Of a DNA stretch of 64,000 nucleotides, positions 19,531-28,494 are shown piece by piece (positions within the stretch are counted from its first letter, which is position 1; every line of letters starts with the position of its first letter). The notes under the pieces were generated by a model. That model saw only the letters and a program-made list of their open reading frames with translations. It made no database searches and was not told where the DNA came from. Made by a program: the position numbers and the translations under genes. Origin of the DNA: Frigoribacterium sp. PhB24 (GTDB taxonomy: Bacteria > Actinomycetota > Actinomycetes > Actinomycetales > Microbacteriaceae); the NCBI RefSeq assembly GCF_003755185.1, contig NZ_RKIC01000011.1, forward strand, positions 1 to 64,000. Reading direction: 5' to 3'.

Positions 19531-19660
19531 TACCGTTCACTGCTGTCTCCCCATGGTCCCGAAGCCCTGGCGTACCCCGTAACGACCCGGTCGGCTTGCC
19601 CGACACGTGTCGCGAGGAGGCCGAGCGCCCCTCCCGGCCCGAACCGGAGGGGCGCTTTCT
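19531..19660 (+). ncRNA. Candidate small RNA or 3' UTR with terminator
   Basis: A -10-like TACCGT (19531-19536) is followed by about 110 bases without a plausible ORF and a clean terminator: arms 19624-19634 and 19646-19656 pair perfectly over 11 bases, then TTCT. It could be an independent sRNA or just the 3' UTR of the epimerase gene 80 bases upstream. No family recognised. Confidence 0.3.
19624..19660 (+). terminator. Rho-independent terminator
   Basis: Perfect 11-bp stem with an 11-base loop followed by a short T-rich tail on the + strand. Confidence 0.7.
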
Positions 19661-19910
19661 CTCGCCGTCGACAGATCGGCTGACAGGCCGACGCCGAGGG
19701 AGCGTATGTTCTGCCCTTAACAGGCGGGTTGGTCCCGTCTGGAATCGGGGGACAGGATTCGGGTCACGTCTCTCGTGGTGGGGCCGCCGCATTCGGGTGC
19801 GATGTCGGCCCCGCCTTCCCGGGCCGCGGCGTGCGGGCCGTGCAATCGCGAAATCGCTGGCTGGGAGGCCGGACGGCGTCGACGACCTCGAGATCTTCGA
19901 CGGATACAGG
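19661..19910. other. Intergenic, no recognisable feature
   Basis: About 250 bases between the terminator and tRNA-Lys. There is a -10-like TATGTT near 19706 but no ORF or strong structure. It is lower in G+C at places than its neighbours. I see nothing else. Confidence 0.4.
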
Positions 19911-19983
19911 TGGGCCCCGTGGGGCTCGAACCCACGACCCGCGGATTAAAAGTCCGATGCTCTACCAACTGAGCTAGAGGCCC
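19911..19983 (-). tRNA. tRNA-Lys (anticodon TTT)
   Basis: The - strand folds into a cloverleaf: acceptor GGGCCTC/GGGGCCC (with a T-G pair), D-arm AGCTCAGTTGGTAGAGC, anticodon loop CTTTTAA giving TTT, and T-arm GGGTTCGAGCCC. The discriminator base is A and the following bases read CCT, so the CCA end is not encoded. Confidence 0.95.
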
Positions 19984-20033
19984 GTGCGCGTCCACTTTAC
20001 GGGATGCCGCGCCTCTTGGTCGCCAGGCCGACC

Positions 20034-20043
20034 CGCGCCTCCT
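20034..20043 (-). repeat. AGGAGGCGCGG word, intergenic
   Basis: Single - copy 51 bases upstream of tRNA-Lys, with a one-mismatch copy (CGCGCCTCTT) beginning at 20009. Confidence 0.9.
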
Positions 20044-20142
20044 CGGTGTCGTCGGGTGCCAGCGGGCACCGTCGGGTGCCGGCGGTGATGCCGTGGGCGA
20101 ACGTTCGGCTCGGTGTCGGTGGGCGCGCCTATCGTGGGGCCG

Positions 20143-20772
20143 GTGCCGAGACCTTTCCACCGCCCGACCCAGTTCTCGGGGTCCGAGTTCGAAGCCTTCC
20201 AGGGCGGAGACGACCCCGCGACGATGAACCGCGTCGCCCACGAGTCGGCCTCGGCCCTCGTCGCCCGCGTGAAGCACGACCCGAGCCCCGAGATCCTCGA
20301 CCGGCTCGTCACCTTCACCGACCAGCACGGCATCGACGCGGTCGCCGAACTCTGGGCGCGGGCGAGCCCCCACAGCCTGCCCGGCGCCCTCTGGCGCATC
20401 TACCTCGTCCGGGCCGTCATCCGGCAGAACCCGGTCGAGGTCACGCAGCTCTTCGAGCGCGGGGTCGAGGTCGCCACCACGATCGACCCCGTCGTCGCGG
20501 GTGCCCCGGCGCCGGCCAGCCCCGAAGAGATCCTCGAGCTCGCCGACCTGATCCTCCGTGGCGTCTTCGTCGGTGACTTCGCGATCGCCCTCGAGCGGGG
20601 TGCCGCGTTCTGCCGCCTGGCCGCCGCCGGCGCCACCTCGGTCGCCGACGACCAGGACGCCGTCGGGTCCGACCGTGCCGGCGAACTCACCCGCCGCGCG
20701 CTGCGCTTCAGCGAACTCGGGGTCGACCTGGTCGCCTGTGCGCACCTGTGGCGCGACGACAGCCTCGACTGA
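20143..20772 (+). CDS. Conserved actinobacterial hypothetical protein
   Basis: The 209-aa soluble protein starts PRPFHRPTQFSGSEFEAFQGG and is largely helical, with GIDAVAELWARASPHSLPGALWRIYLVRAVI. Homologues I recall in Actinobacteria carry misleading names such as RNA polymerase beta subunit; no function is established. The GTG is chosen because TATCGT (20130-20135) lies seven bases upstream, giving a leaderless mRNA. Confidence 0.8.
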   Translation: MPRPFHRPTQFSGSEFEAFQGGDDPATMNRVAHESASALVARVKHDPSPEILDRLVTFTDQHGIDAVAELWARASPHSLPGALWRIYLVRAVIRQNPVEVTQLFERGVEVATTIDPVVAGAPAPASPEEILELADLILRGVFVGDFAIALERGAAFCRLAAAGATSVADDQDAVGSDRAGELTRRALRFSELGVDLVACAHLWRDDSLD

Positions 20773-21529
20773 GCGACGCTCCCGTGCGGCCGAGGCCCGA
20801 GCCTGGCCGCCTCCGACCACGGGGGCTCGACACGCGCGAACCCCCGTCACGTTCGCACGACGCGAACTCGTCGGACCGCCCGGCGCGAGGCGGGTAAAGT
20901 CTCTCTGGTCGGGCCGCAGTAACCCCGGGCTCCAAATTTAGCCGCTTCGAGCGGCCTCGCGCCGAGAGGCGTTTCTGCGGTCCGGCACCTCTTCCCCCCG
21001 CCTTCCTGCCTCCCGAGATGCTCTCGGTCGAGAAGCCGGCGTGACGAGCGGCCGCCGCCCCCCCCGCGACGAATCCCGCCCCTCCCCGCGACGAATCCCG
21101 CCCCTCCTCGGCCCGCTGCGTGTGCACATCGCGACACCGACGCCGCGTCAGTCGCCCGCGAGGCGAAAGTGAGCGGCGCGTCGGGCCCTGGCGGTCGGGT
21201 TCTGCACGCATCTCGATCCGCAAGCGGTCGGGTTCGGCCCGGAGCCCCGATCGGCCGGCACGACCGCTCGCGAATGTTCGTCCAATCCACCCGGCTGCCG
21301 GTGCCGAACCATTCACGTGAGGGATCCACGATCCCCCGCCGACACCCGTCCTCCCTATGTTTCGGGCGTCGGCGGGCTGGTCTCCCTGCGATGCACCGGG
21401 CCTGAACGCCATCCCAGACGGCTGCATCGCAGGGGGTCCCGTCCGCACCACGAACACGGCACCACGAACACCGCCCCACATCACGATCCGCTCCGGATCA
21501 TGAGCCACGAACCGACGAACAGTGCGACC
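20773..21529. other. Long intergenic region upstream of the sigma factor
   Basis: About 750 bases without a credible gene, the longest in the window. It holds a -10-like TAAAGT (20895-20900); small stems at about 20943-20975 followed by GTTTCT; an A/T-rich stretch CCAAATTTA; a 22-bp direct repeat beginning CCGCGACGAATCCC near 21064 and 21087; and a perfect 12-bp inverted repeat (21384-21395 and 21423-21434). The lower G+C and structures suggest a regulated promoter or long leader for the sigma factor. Confidence 0.5.
21384..21434. promoter_or_regulatory. 12-bp inverted repeat upstream of the sigma factor
   Basis: CCCTGCGATGCA and its exact complement are separated by 27 bases. It lies about 110 bases before the sigma factor start and could be an operator or a leader stem. 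Confidence 0.45.
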
Positions 21530-21545
21530 GGAGGTGAACCCTGAC

Positions 21546-22142
21546 ATGCTCGAACTCGTGACCCGAGAGACAGAGACGCCCGACACCGGGCTCACCCTGT
21601 CGACTCCCGACGAACTGCTGCCGCGAGTCGCACAGGGCGACCAGACCGCCTTCGCCGAGCTGTACGACCAGACGGCGCCCCGCGTGCTCGGCCTGGTGAA
21701 GCGGCTCCTCAAGGACCACGCCCAGTCCGAAGAGGTGACCCAAGAGGTCTTCCTCGAGATCTGGCAGAACGCCACGCGCTTCGATTCCACACGGGGCAGC
21801 GCCGCCAGCTGGATGCTCACGATGGCGCACCGCCGCGCCGTCGACCGCATCCGCGCCTCCCAGGCAGGTCGTGACCGCGACCTCAAGATCGGCGTGCGCG
21901 ACCTCGAGACCGACTACGACTCGGTCACCGAGTCCGTCGAGATCCGCATCGAGCACGAGCGGGTCGAGCGGGCCCTCGGGCGCCTCACCGAACTGCAGCG
22001 GCAGGCGGTGAAGCTCGCCTACTACGGCGGCCTCAGCCACAGCGAGGTCGCGAAACTGTTGGACGTGCCGATCGGCACGGTCAAGACCAGACTGCGCGAC
22101 GGGATGATCCGCCTGCGCGACGAGATGGGGGTGGCATCGTGA
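21546..22142 (+). CDS. ECF RNA polymerase sigma factor (SigK-like)
   Basis: The 198-aa protein has sigma region 2 (DQTAFAELYDQTAPRVLGLVKRLL, EVFLEIWQNATRF, SAASWMLTMAHRRAVDRIR) and region 4 (QRQAVKLAYYGGLSHSEVAKLL then IGTVKTRLRDGMIRL). Partnering with an RskA-type anti-sigma factor fits the SigK/ECF19 group. The ATG at 21546 is preferred to 21522 because GGAGGTGA stands eight bases before it. Its stop overlaps the anti-sigma start. Confidence 0.92.
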   Translation: MLELVTRETETPDTGLTLSTPDELLPRVAQGDQTAFAELYDQTAPRVLGLVKRLLKDHAQSEEVTQEVFLEIWQNATRFDSTRGSAASWMLTMAHRRAVDRIRASQAGRDRDLKIGVRDLETDYDSVTESVEIRIEHERVERALGRLTELQRQAVKLAYYGGLSHSEVAKLLDVPIGTVKTRLRDGMIRLRDEMGVAS

Positions 22143-23062
22143 CCGATCACGACGAGCCCACGCGCGGCCGCCACGCGGACGACGCGGGCACCACGGGCGT
22201 CGACACCGACAACCTGTCCGGTGCCTACGTGCTCAACGCAGTGAGCGACGACGAACGACAGGCGTTCGAGGCCTTCCTCGACGACACATCAGACCAGCAC
22301 GACGACATCAGGACGGAGGTGGCCGAATTGAGAGAGACCGCACTATTGCTCGCCCACGCGGCTCGGCCCGTCACCCCCTCGGCCGGGCTCCGTGCCAGCG
22401 TGCTCGACCTCATCGCGTCGACGCCGCAGCTCGCGCCGCTCACGGCGACGGCAGACCACGACATCGCGACGACCGCAGGAGGCGCGGGTGACGACGACCA
22501 CGAGCGTCACGTCGAGCGCGCCCCGGCCCCCGAGATGGAGCCGAGCGAGTCCGAGGGTGCTCGTGTGCTCGTCCCCTCCGGTGCCGCGCACCGGCGCTGG
22601 TTCACGCGTCCGGTCGCCATCCTCGGTGCGGCCGCCGCGGCCGCTGCGCTCTTCTTCGGCGGCGGTGCCCTCGTCGAGGGACTCGGCCAGAGCGGCCAGC
22701 AGCAAGAACAGCAGGCGTCCGGCATCGACGAGATCTACGCCGCGAGCGACTTCCAGCGTTCGGTGGCCGACGTCAGCACGGGCGGCAAGGCGACGCTCAT
22801 CTGGTCCGACGAGCTCGGTCGTTCGGCCGTCGTCGTGGACGGCATGACCTCACTGCCCGGCGACCAGACCTACGAGCTCTGGTACATCAATGCCGACGGT
22901 GCCGTGCCCGCGGGCACCTTCGACGCCTCGTCGAGCGCACCGGAGACACACCTCCTCAAGGGCGAGATGGCCCCCGGCGACACGATCGGCATCACGGTCG
23001 AGCCCTCGGGTGGGTCGTCGGCGCCGACCAGCGATCCGGTCGTCGCCATCCCCAGCGCCTGA
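22139..23062 (+). CDS. Membrane anti-sigma factor (RskA family)
   Basis: The 307-aa protein has an N-terminal cytoplasmic domain (SGAYVLNAVSDDERQAFEAFL, TEVAELRETALLLAHAARPV) that would hold the sigma factor, one transmembrane helix at about residues 160-182 and an extracytoplasmic RskA domain with VVVDGMTSLPGDQTYELWYI. The signal is presumably released by proteolysis. GTG start in a GTGA overlap with the sigma gene. An AGGAGGCGCGG copy (22477-22486) lies in the linker before the membrane helix, read Gly-Gly-Ala-Gly. Confidence 0.9.
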   Translation: MTDHDEPTRGRHADDAGTTGVDTDNLSGAYVLNAVSDDERQAFEAFLDDTSDQHDDIRTEVAELRETALLLAHAARPVTPSAGLRASVLDLIASTPQLAPLTATADHDIATTAGGAGDDDHERHVERAPAPEMEPSESEGARVLVPSGAAHRRWFTRPVAILGAAAAAAALFFGGGALVEGLGQSGQQQEQQASGIDEIYAASDFQRSVADVSTGGKATLIWSDELGRSAVVVDGMTSLPGDQTYELWYINADGAVPAGTFDASSSAPETHLLKGEMAPGDTIGITVEPSGGSSAPTSDPVVAIPSA

Positions 23063-23103
23063 CCCGGCACCCTCGGTACGGCCCTGGGTCGGCACCACGT
23101 GCG

Positions 23104-23137
23104 AGAGGCGGTCCACCATCCGGTGGACCGCCTCTTC
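23104..23137. terminator. Perfect 14-bp bidirectional terminator
   Basis: Arms 23104-23117 and 23122-23135 with a four-base loop ATCC, then TCT. It lies between the convergent anti-sigma and pstB genes. Confidence 0.85.
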
Positions 23138-23184
23138 TCGTGTCCGCCCCGCCGTCGTGCGGCGGGTGGGCCCGCCTCACCCCG

Positions 23185-23194
23185 AGGAGGCGCG
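23185..23194 (+). repeat. AGGAGGCGCGG word, intergenic
   Basis: Single + copy nine bases beyond the end of pstB on the opposite strand. Confidence 0.9.
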
Positions 23195-23202
23195 GTGCCC
23201 GA

Positions 23203-23982
23203 TCAGCCGAAGCGACCCGACACGTAGTCTTCCGTCGCCTGCACGCTCGGGTTCGAGAACATCTTCGCGGTGTCGTCGTACTCGATCAGCTTGCCGGGCT
23301 TGCCGGTACCCGCGATGTTGAAGAACGCCGTCTTGTCGCTGACACGACTGGCCTGCTGCATGTTGTGGGTCACGATGACGATCGTGTACTGCTGCTTGAG
23401 CTCTTCGATGAGGTCCTCGATGGCCAGGGTCGAGATGGGGTCGAGGGCCGAGCAGGGCTCGTCCATCAGCACGACGTCGGGTGAGACCGCGATGGCACGC
23501 GCGATGCAGAGGCGCTGCTGCTGGCCGCCCGAGAGGCCCGAACCGGGCTTGTCGAGACGGTCCTTGACCTCGTTCCAGAGGTTCGCGCCCTGCAACGACG
23601 ACTCGACGAGGCCGTCCTGGTCGCTCTTCGACATGCGCCGGTTGTTGAGCTTGACGCCGGCGAGCACGTTGTCGCGGATGCTCATCGTCGGGAACGGGTT
23701 GGGACGCTGGAACACCATGCCGACCTGCCGGCGGACGAGCACCGGGTCGACGCCGGGGCTGTACAGGTCGTTGCCGTCGATCAGCACCTCGCCCTCGACG
23801 TAGGCGCCGGGGATGACCTCGTGCATACGGTTGAGCGTGCGCAGGAAGGTCGATTTGCCACAACCGGACGGGCCGATGAAGGCGGTGACCGTGCGGGGCT
23901 CGATGGTGATGTTGACGTCTTCGACGGCCTTGAACTTGCCGTAGTAGACGTTGAGGTCGTTGACCTCGATGCGCTTGGACAC
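23203..23982 (-). CDS. pstB: Phosphate ABC transporter ATPase PstB
   Basis: The 259-aa ATPase energises phosphate import. Walker [11 protein letters not shown]-loop [13 protein letters not shown], signature LSGGQQQRL, Walker [14 protein letters not shown] and the H-loop THNMQQA are complete. GTG start with a GAAGGA ribosome site. It is last in pstSCAB. Confidence 0.96.
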   Translation of the reverse strand: MSKRIEVNDLNVYYGKFKAVEDVNITIEPRTVTAFIGPSGCGKSTFLRTLNRMHEVIPGAYVEGEVLIDGNDLYSPGVDPVLVRRQVGMVFQRPNPFPTMSIRDNVLAGVKLNNRRMSKSDQDGLVESSLQGANLWNEVKDRLDKPGSGLSGGQQQRLCIARAIAVSPDVVLMDEPCSALDPISTLAIEDLIEELKQQYTIVIVTHNMQQASRVSDKTAFFNIAGTGKPGKLIEYDDTAKMFSNPSVQATEDYVSGRFG

Positions 23983-24046
23983 GGTGATTCCTTCGGGGTG
24001 GGAGCCGGGCGGGAGCCGGGACGGGGTGTGGGTCGGGGCGGCCGGG

Positions 24047-25141
24047 TCAGCGGCCGAGCTTGGGGGCGAACAGCCGGGCGATCAGACGGGCGAGCAGGTT
24101 GAGTGCCATCACCATGAGGATCAGGGTGAGCGCCGAGGTCCAGGCCCGGTCGATGAAGGCCGCTGCGTCGGTGCCCTGGCTGACGTACGAGCTGTAGGCG
24201 AAGACCGGGAGCGACTGCATGGCGCCGCCGAAGAGGTTGTAGTTCATGTTCGCCGTGAATCCGGCGGTGATCAGGAGCGGTGCCGTCTCGCCGATGACGC
24301 GGGCGATCGCGAGCATCACGCCGGTCGTGATCCCGGCCACCGACGTCGGGATGACCACCTTGAGGATCGTCAGCCACTTGGGCACACCGAGGGCGTAGGA
24401 CGCCTCTCGCAGCTCGTTGGGCACCAGCTTGAGCATCTCCTCGGTGCTGCGTACGACGACCGGGATCATCAGCACGGCCAACGCCACCGAGCCCGCGGCG
24501 CCCATGCGGACGCCGGCTCCGAAGAAGATCACGAAGAGGGCGTAGGCGAAGAGGCCGGCGACGATCGACGGGATGCCCGTCATGACGTCGACGAAGAACG
24601 TGATGGCTCGGGCGAGGCGGCCCTGGCCGTACTCGACGAGGTAGATCGCCGTGAGCAGGCCGATCGGCACCGAGATGAGGGCGGCGAGGGCGGTGATCAG
24701 CAGGGTGCCCGTCATGGCGTGCAGCCCGCCACCGCCGGCGCCGACGATGTTGCGCATCGACATCGAGAAGAAGTCGCCGTCGAACCGGTTCGCCCCCGAG
24801 GTGACGACCGTGAAGAGCAGCGACACCAGCGGGAGGAGCGCGATGATGAACGCGGCGCTCACGAGGGTGGTGACGACGCGGTCCTTCGCGCGGCGGATGC
24901 CTTCGACCTGCATCGCGACGACGAAGACGAGCACGGCGTAGAGCACCGTGCCGAGGACGATCGCCCCGACCCAGTTGAACGACTCGGTGACGCCGGCCGC
25001 GTTCAGCAGGGCGAAGACGACGCCCATGACGATCCAGCTGCCGAGCAGGATCACCAGCGGCGCGGCCTTGGGCAGGCGGCCCGTCGTGAGGGCGTTGACC
25101 GAACGGCTGGGCCGGCGCACGCCGGCGGTGGTGGTGGCCAT
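24047..25141 (-). CDS. pstA: Phosphate ABC transporter permease PstA
   Basis: A 364-aa inner-membrane permease. After two or three N-terminal helices (residues about 27-110) that extend beyond the usual PstA, the transport domain has the EAA loop [24 protein letters not shown] and [12 protein letters not shown]. Its ATG overlaps the pstC stop by one base (TGATG). Confidence 0.95.
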   Translation of the reverse strand: MATTTAGVRRPSRSVNALTTGRLPKAAPLVILLGSWIVMGVVFALLNAAGVTESFNWVGAIVLGTVLYAVLVFVVAMQVEGIRRAKDRVVTTLVSAAFIIALLPLVSLLFTVVTSGANRFDGDFFSMSMRNIVGAGGGGLHAMTGTLLITALAALISVPIGLLTAIYLVEYGQGRLARAITFFVDVMTGIPSIVAGLFAYALFVIFFGAGVRMGAAGSVALAVLMIPVVVRSTEEMLKLVPNELREASYALGVPKWLTILKVVIPTSVAGITTGVMLAIARVIGETAPLLITAGFTANMNYNLFGGAMQSLPVFAYSSYVSQGTDAAAFIDRAWTSALTLILMVMALNLLARLIARLFAPKLGR

Positions 25142-26103
25142 CAGTTCGCTCCCGAGAAGGCCTTGCGGCGGTTGATGACGTAGCGGGCGATCGAGTTGAC
25201 GATCAGCGTGATCACGAACAGCACGAGGCCGGTCGCGATCAGGGTGTTGATCCCGATGTCGTGTGCTTCGGGGAACCTCAGGGCGATGTTCGCCGCGATG
25301 GTGGACGAGTTCGTCGAGGTCAGGATCGCCGGGTTGATGACGAGGGCCGGCGAGAGCACCAGGGCCACGGCCATCGTCTCGCCGAGCGCGCGACCGAGGC
25401 CGAGCATCGCGGCCGAGATGACGCCGGGGCGGCCGAACGGCAGCACGGCGATCTGGATCATCTCCCACCGGGTGGCGCCGAGGGCCAGCGCGGCCTCTTC
25501 GTGCAGCACGGGAGTCTGCAGGAAGACCTCGCGGCTCAGGGCCGTGATGATCGGCAGGATCATCACCGCGAGCACGATCGACGCGGTGAGCAGCGTGCGC
25601 CCGGTGCCCGAGACGGGCCCGGCGAAGAGCGGGAACCAGCCGAAGGTGCTCACGAGCCAGTCGTAGAAGGGCTGGATGGCCGGGGCGAGCACGATGCTGC
25701 CCCACAGGCCGAAGACGACCGACGGCACCGCGGCGAGCAGGTCGATGACGTACCCCAGGCCCTGCGCGAGCTTGCGGGGCGCGTAGTGCGAGATGAAGAG
25801 CGCGATGCCGATGGCGACGGGCAGGGCCATCAACAGGGCGAGGGCGGCCGCGTAGACCGTGCCGAAGGCCAGCGGGCCGACGTACTGCACGAAGGTCCCG
25901 GGGTAGCCCGAGAGCGAGACCTCGCCCGGGCCCGCGGTGAGGGCCGGGATGCTCTGCACGATGAGGAAGAGCGCGACGGCGGCCAGGATCGCGAGGATGA
26001 GACCACCTGCGACGACCGTGCTGCCCGAGAAGATGCGGTCGGCGGGGCGTCGCGTGGGCTTCGGGACGACGGCGGGGGCCGAGGTCGTGGCGGGGGCGGT
26101 CAT
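25141..26103 (-). CDS. pstC: Phosphate ABC transporter permease PstC
   Basis: A 320-aa permease forming the channel with PstA. The EAA loop reads EEAALALGATRWEMIQIAVLP and is followed by LGRALGETMAVALV, diagnostic of PstC. A GGAGGA site stands 11 bases before the ATG. Confidence 0.95.
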   Translation of the reverse strand: MTAPATTSAPAVVPKPTRRPADRIFSGSTVVAGGLILAILAAVALFLIVQSIPALTAGPGEVSLSGYPGTFVQYVGPLAFGTVYAAALALLMALPVAIGIALFISHYAPRKLAQGLGYVIDLLAAVPSVVFGLWGSIVLAPAIQPFYDWLVSTFGWFPLFAGPVSGTGRTLLTASIVLAVMILPIITALSREVFLQTPVLHEEAALALGATRWEMIQIAVLPFGRPGVISAAMLGLGRALGETMAVALVLSPALVINPAILTSTNSSTIAANIALRFPEAHDIGINTLIATGLVLFVITLIVNSIARYVINRRKAFSGAN

Positions 26104-26175
26104 CGGACGGGGTCCTCCGGAGGCTCGGGTGGGGTTCGGGGTGGAGCGGCGGTGCGTGGTGCCTGTCAGGCCGAT

Positions 26176-26208
26176 GGCCCGGGAACGCACGCGGTGCGTT
26201 CCCGGGCC
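26176..26208 (-). terminator. pstS-pstC intercistronic hairpin
   Basis: Arms 26176-26190 and 26194-26208 pair perfectly over 15 bases with a three-base loop, between the pstS stop and the pstC start. It has no T-tract on the - strand, so partial termination or 3' protection of pstS mRNA is likely. It would let the binding protein be made in excess over the permease. Confidence 0.75.
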
Positions 26209-26224
26209 CCGGGGTGGTGCCGTG

Positions 26225-27325
26225 TTACTTGATCAGCGCGATGGCGTCGGCGACCTGACCCGAGAGGGTGCTCGAGATCGGGGCCGAGCCGGCGGCGTCG
26301 GCCGCGACCTTCTGGCCGTCTTCGCTGGTGACGTACGAGAGGTACGCCTTCACGAGCTCGCCCTTGGCGGCGTCCTCGTAGGACTCGCACGCGATCAGGT
26401 AGCTGACCAGGACGATCGGGTAGACGCCCGAGGCGGTCGAGGTGCGGTCGAGCGCGATGGCGATGTCGCCGTCGGTACGACCCTCTTCTTCGGGCGACTC
26501 GTCGACGATGGCCGCGGCGGCCTCGGCCGAGTAGCCGACGAAGTCGTCGCCGACCTTGACCTTGACGGTGCCGAGCTCGCCGGCGCGCGAGGCGTCGGCG
26601 TAGCCGATGGTGCCGGTGCCGTTGGTGACGGCGTCGATGACGCCCGTGGTGCCCGAGGCTCCTTCGCCGCCGAACGCGGTGGGCCAGGTGCCGTCGGCCT
26701 CTTCCGTCCAGGTGTCGCCGGCGGTGGCGTGGAGGTAGTCGGTGAAGTTCTCGGTGGTGCCCGAGTCGTCCGAACGGTGGACGGCGGTGATGCCCGTGCT
26801 GGGCAGCTTCGCGTCGGGGTTGTCCGCCTTGATCTCCGAGGCGTCCCAGGTCGTGATCTTGCCGCTGAAGATGCCGGCGAGGGTGGCGGGCGTGAGGTTC
26901 AGTTCTTTCACGCCGTCGAGGTTGAAGACGACCGCGATGGGCGAGACGTAGGCGGGCAGCTCGACGAGGCCGGTGTCGGGCGTGCAGCCGGCGAAGGTGC
27001 TCGACGAGATCTCGTCGGTCTTGAACGCGCGGTCGGAACCGGCGAAGTCCGCCGCACCCGAGATGAAGCTCTCACGGCCGCTGCCGGAGCCCGAGGGCTC
27101 GTAGCCGATGTTCGCGTCGGGGTTGGCGGTCTGGAAGGCCGCGACCCATGCCTCTTGGGCGGCCTGCTGCGACGAGGCGCCGACGCCCTTGATGGTGCCC
27201 GAGATGTCGCTGGCCGAGGCGCCGCCCGAAGGCGTGGCGCCGCCTTCGTTGCTGGCGCAGGACGCGAGGAGCATGGTTCCGACCGCGGCGATCGCGACGA
27301 TGCTGCCGGTGCGCTTGAAGTTCAC
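26225..27325 (-). CDS. pstS: Phosphate-binding lipoprotein PstS
   Basis: The 366-aa precursor has a lipobox LASC (Cys23) and the phosphate-binding loops GVGASSQQAA, YEPSGSGSGRESF, FAGSDRAF and HRSDDSGTTENF. It captures phosphate outside the membrane and passes it to PstCA. GTG start with an AAGGA site. A three-repeat PHO box and a -10 (TAGCGT) lie upstream. Confidence 0.96.
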   Translation of the reverse strand: MNFKRTGSIVAIAAVGTMLLASCASNEGGATPSGGASASDISGTIKGVGASSQQAAQEAWVAAFQTANPDANIGYEPSGSGSGRESFISGAADFAGSDRAFKTDEISSSTFAGCTPDTGLVELPAYVSPIAVVFNLDGVKELNLTPATLAGIFSGKITTWDASEIKADNPDAKLPSTGITAVHRSDDSGTTENFTDYLHATAGDTWTEEADGTWPTAFGGEGASGTTGVIDAVTNGTGTIGYADASRAGELGTVKVKVGDDFVGYSAEAAAAIVDESPEEEGRTDGDIAIALDRTSTASGVYPIVLVSYLIACESYEDAAKGELVKAYLSYVTSEDGQKVAADAAGSAPISSTLSGQVADAIALIK

Positions 27326-27387
27326 AGGGGGGTCCTTTTCGGGATGTGTTGGCTGGGTGCTGTGGGCCAGGTGCCGACCCGTGCGAG

Positions 27388-27393
27388 ACGCTA
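27388..27393 (-). promoter_or_regulatory. Candidate pstS -10 box
   Basis: TAGCGT on the - strand, 31 bases downstream of the PHO box edge and about 65 bases before the pstS start. Confidence 0.45.
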
Positions 27394-27424
27394 TGGCGAT
27401 CGGTTAACCACGGTCGCCTGCCCC

Positions 27425-27453
27425 GGTGAACGGAAGGTGAACGAGGGGGGAAC
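27425..27453 (-). promoter_or_regulatory. PHO box: three 11-bp direct repeats upstream of pstS
   Basis: GGTGAAC at 27425 and 27436 and GGGGAAC at 27447 recur at exactly 11-bp intervals; on the - strand these read GTTCACC, the known PhoP-type PHO box unit of Streptomyces. The SenX3-RegX3-like pair at 39451-41355 is the obvious candidate regulator. Confidence 0.85.
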
Positions 27454-27484
27454 ATCGGCCGGGACAAGCGCGTCCCGACAGCGG

Positions 27485-27517
27485 TCGACCCGCCGCCGGT
27501 CGCGGGCGGCGGGTCGA
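27485..27517 (-). terminator. Terminator after mutT1
   Basis: Arms 27485-27497 and 27505-27517 pair perfectly over 13 bases. It separates ppk-mutT1 transcription from pstS on the same strand. Confidence 0.75.
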
Positions 27518-27540
27518 GGATCGCGCGGCCGGGGGAGCCG

Positions 27541-27550
27541 AGGAGGCGCG
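27541..27550 (+). repeat. AGGAGGCGCGG word, intergenic
   Basis: Single + copy two bases beyond the mutT1 stop on the other strand. Confidence 0.9.
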
Positions 27551-27552
27551 GG

Positions 27553-28494
27553 TCAGGCGGCCGGGCCGTGCGTCTCGATCGCGACGAGCGCCGTGTCGTC
27601 GACCGAGACGTGCAGCACCGTGAACTCGGCCGTACCGAGCGACGAGGCACGGCGCAGGTCGATGCGGTCGCCGCCCTTGGTGCCCAGCGAGACCTGTCGG
27701 ATGACCTCGGGCAGCACGGGACCGTGACTGCAGATGACGGCGGCGACCTTCTTCTTGAGTCGCTTCTTGACGATTCCGGCGACGTCGTCCGTGCCCTGCT
27801 CGAAGGCGTCCTGGCTGATCGCGTCGGTCTGCCGGACGCCCACCCTGGTCAGCTCGGACAGGGGCTCGAGCGTCGCCAGGCAGCGGGCCGCCGTGCTGCT
27901 GACGATGCGGGCCGGTGCCCAGGCCGCGATGACGGGAGCGATCGACTTGGCCTGTCGACGCCCTTGGGGGAGCAGGGGGCGCGTGGCGTCCGAACCGTGC
28001 CAGTCGGACGGCGAGGTCGTCTTGGCGTGACGGAGCGCGACGATCGGGAAGGTGCGTGCCCGGCCCGTCGTGACGCGGTCGGCGAAGCGCTGCAGCACGT
28101 CGGCGTCGCGGGCGTAGGTCAACATCGCCTTCGCCTTCTCGATGCCGACCCACTCGATGGCGGCCACCTCGTGGTTGGGCGCGAACGTGCCCGCCTCGGC
28201 GTAGGACTCGTCGGTCACCTCGGCGGACCAGTAGTGCACGACCTTGTCGCGGCCGCCGGGCAGCAGGTAGTCGGCCGTGCCGAGGGGGGCGCCGAGCGTG
28301 ACGCGGTACCCGGTCTCTTCGTGGATCTCGCGCACGGCCGTCTGCGGCGTCGCCTCGCCCGGGTCGACCTTGCCCTTGGGCAACGAGACGTCCCCGTGGT
28401 GGTCACGATGGATCAGCAGCACCCGCACCTTGCCGTCGACCATGCGCCAGAGGACGGCACCCGCGGCGACGACGGTCGTCGAGGTGATCGTCAT
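27553..28494 (-). CDS. Nudix hydrolase/histidine phosphatase fusion (MutT1-like)
   Basis: The 313-aa protein joins a Nudix domain (box G41-x5-E47-x7-R55-E-x2-E59-E60-x-G62) to a histidine-phosphatase domain with the RHA motif in [17 protein letters not shown] and the late SHGPVLPE. This matches mycobacterial MutT1, which degrades 8-oxo-dGTP and dinucleoside polyphosphates. The ATG overlaps the ppk stop (ATGA), tying it to polyphosphate metabolism. Confidence 0.9.
   Translation of the reverse strand: MTITSTTVVAAGAVLWRMVDGKVRVLLIHRDHHGDVSLPKGKVDPGEATPQTAVREIHEETGYRVTLGAPLGTADYLLPGGRDKVVHYWSAEVTDESYAEAGTFAPNHEVAAIEWVGIEKAKAMLTYARDADVLQRFADRVTTGRARTFPIVALRHAKTTSPSDWHGSDATRPLLPQGRRQAKSIAPVIAAWAPARIVSSTAARCLATLEPLSELTRVGVRQTDAISQDAFEQGTDDVAGIVKKRLKKKVAAVICSHGPVLPEVIRQVSLGTKGGDRIDLRRASSLGTAEFTVLHVSVDDTALVAIETHGPAA

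Noticed and set aside
19537-19660. Identification of the putative small RNA as 6C RNA
   Set aside because: The two loops with runs of six or more cytosines that define 6C are not present.
21317-21544. A 75-codon ORF before the sigma factor
   Set aside because: No ribosome site or family match, unusual His/Arg/Pro composition, and it crosses the inverted repeat and the sigma factor ribosome site.
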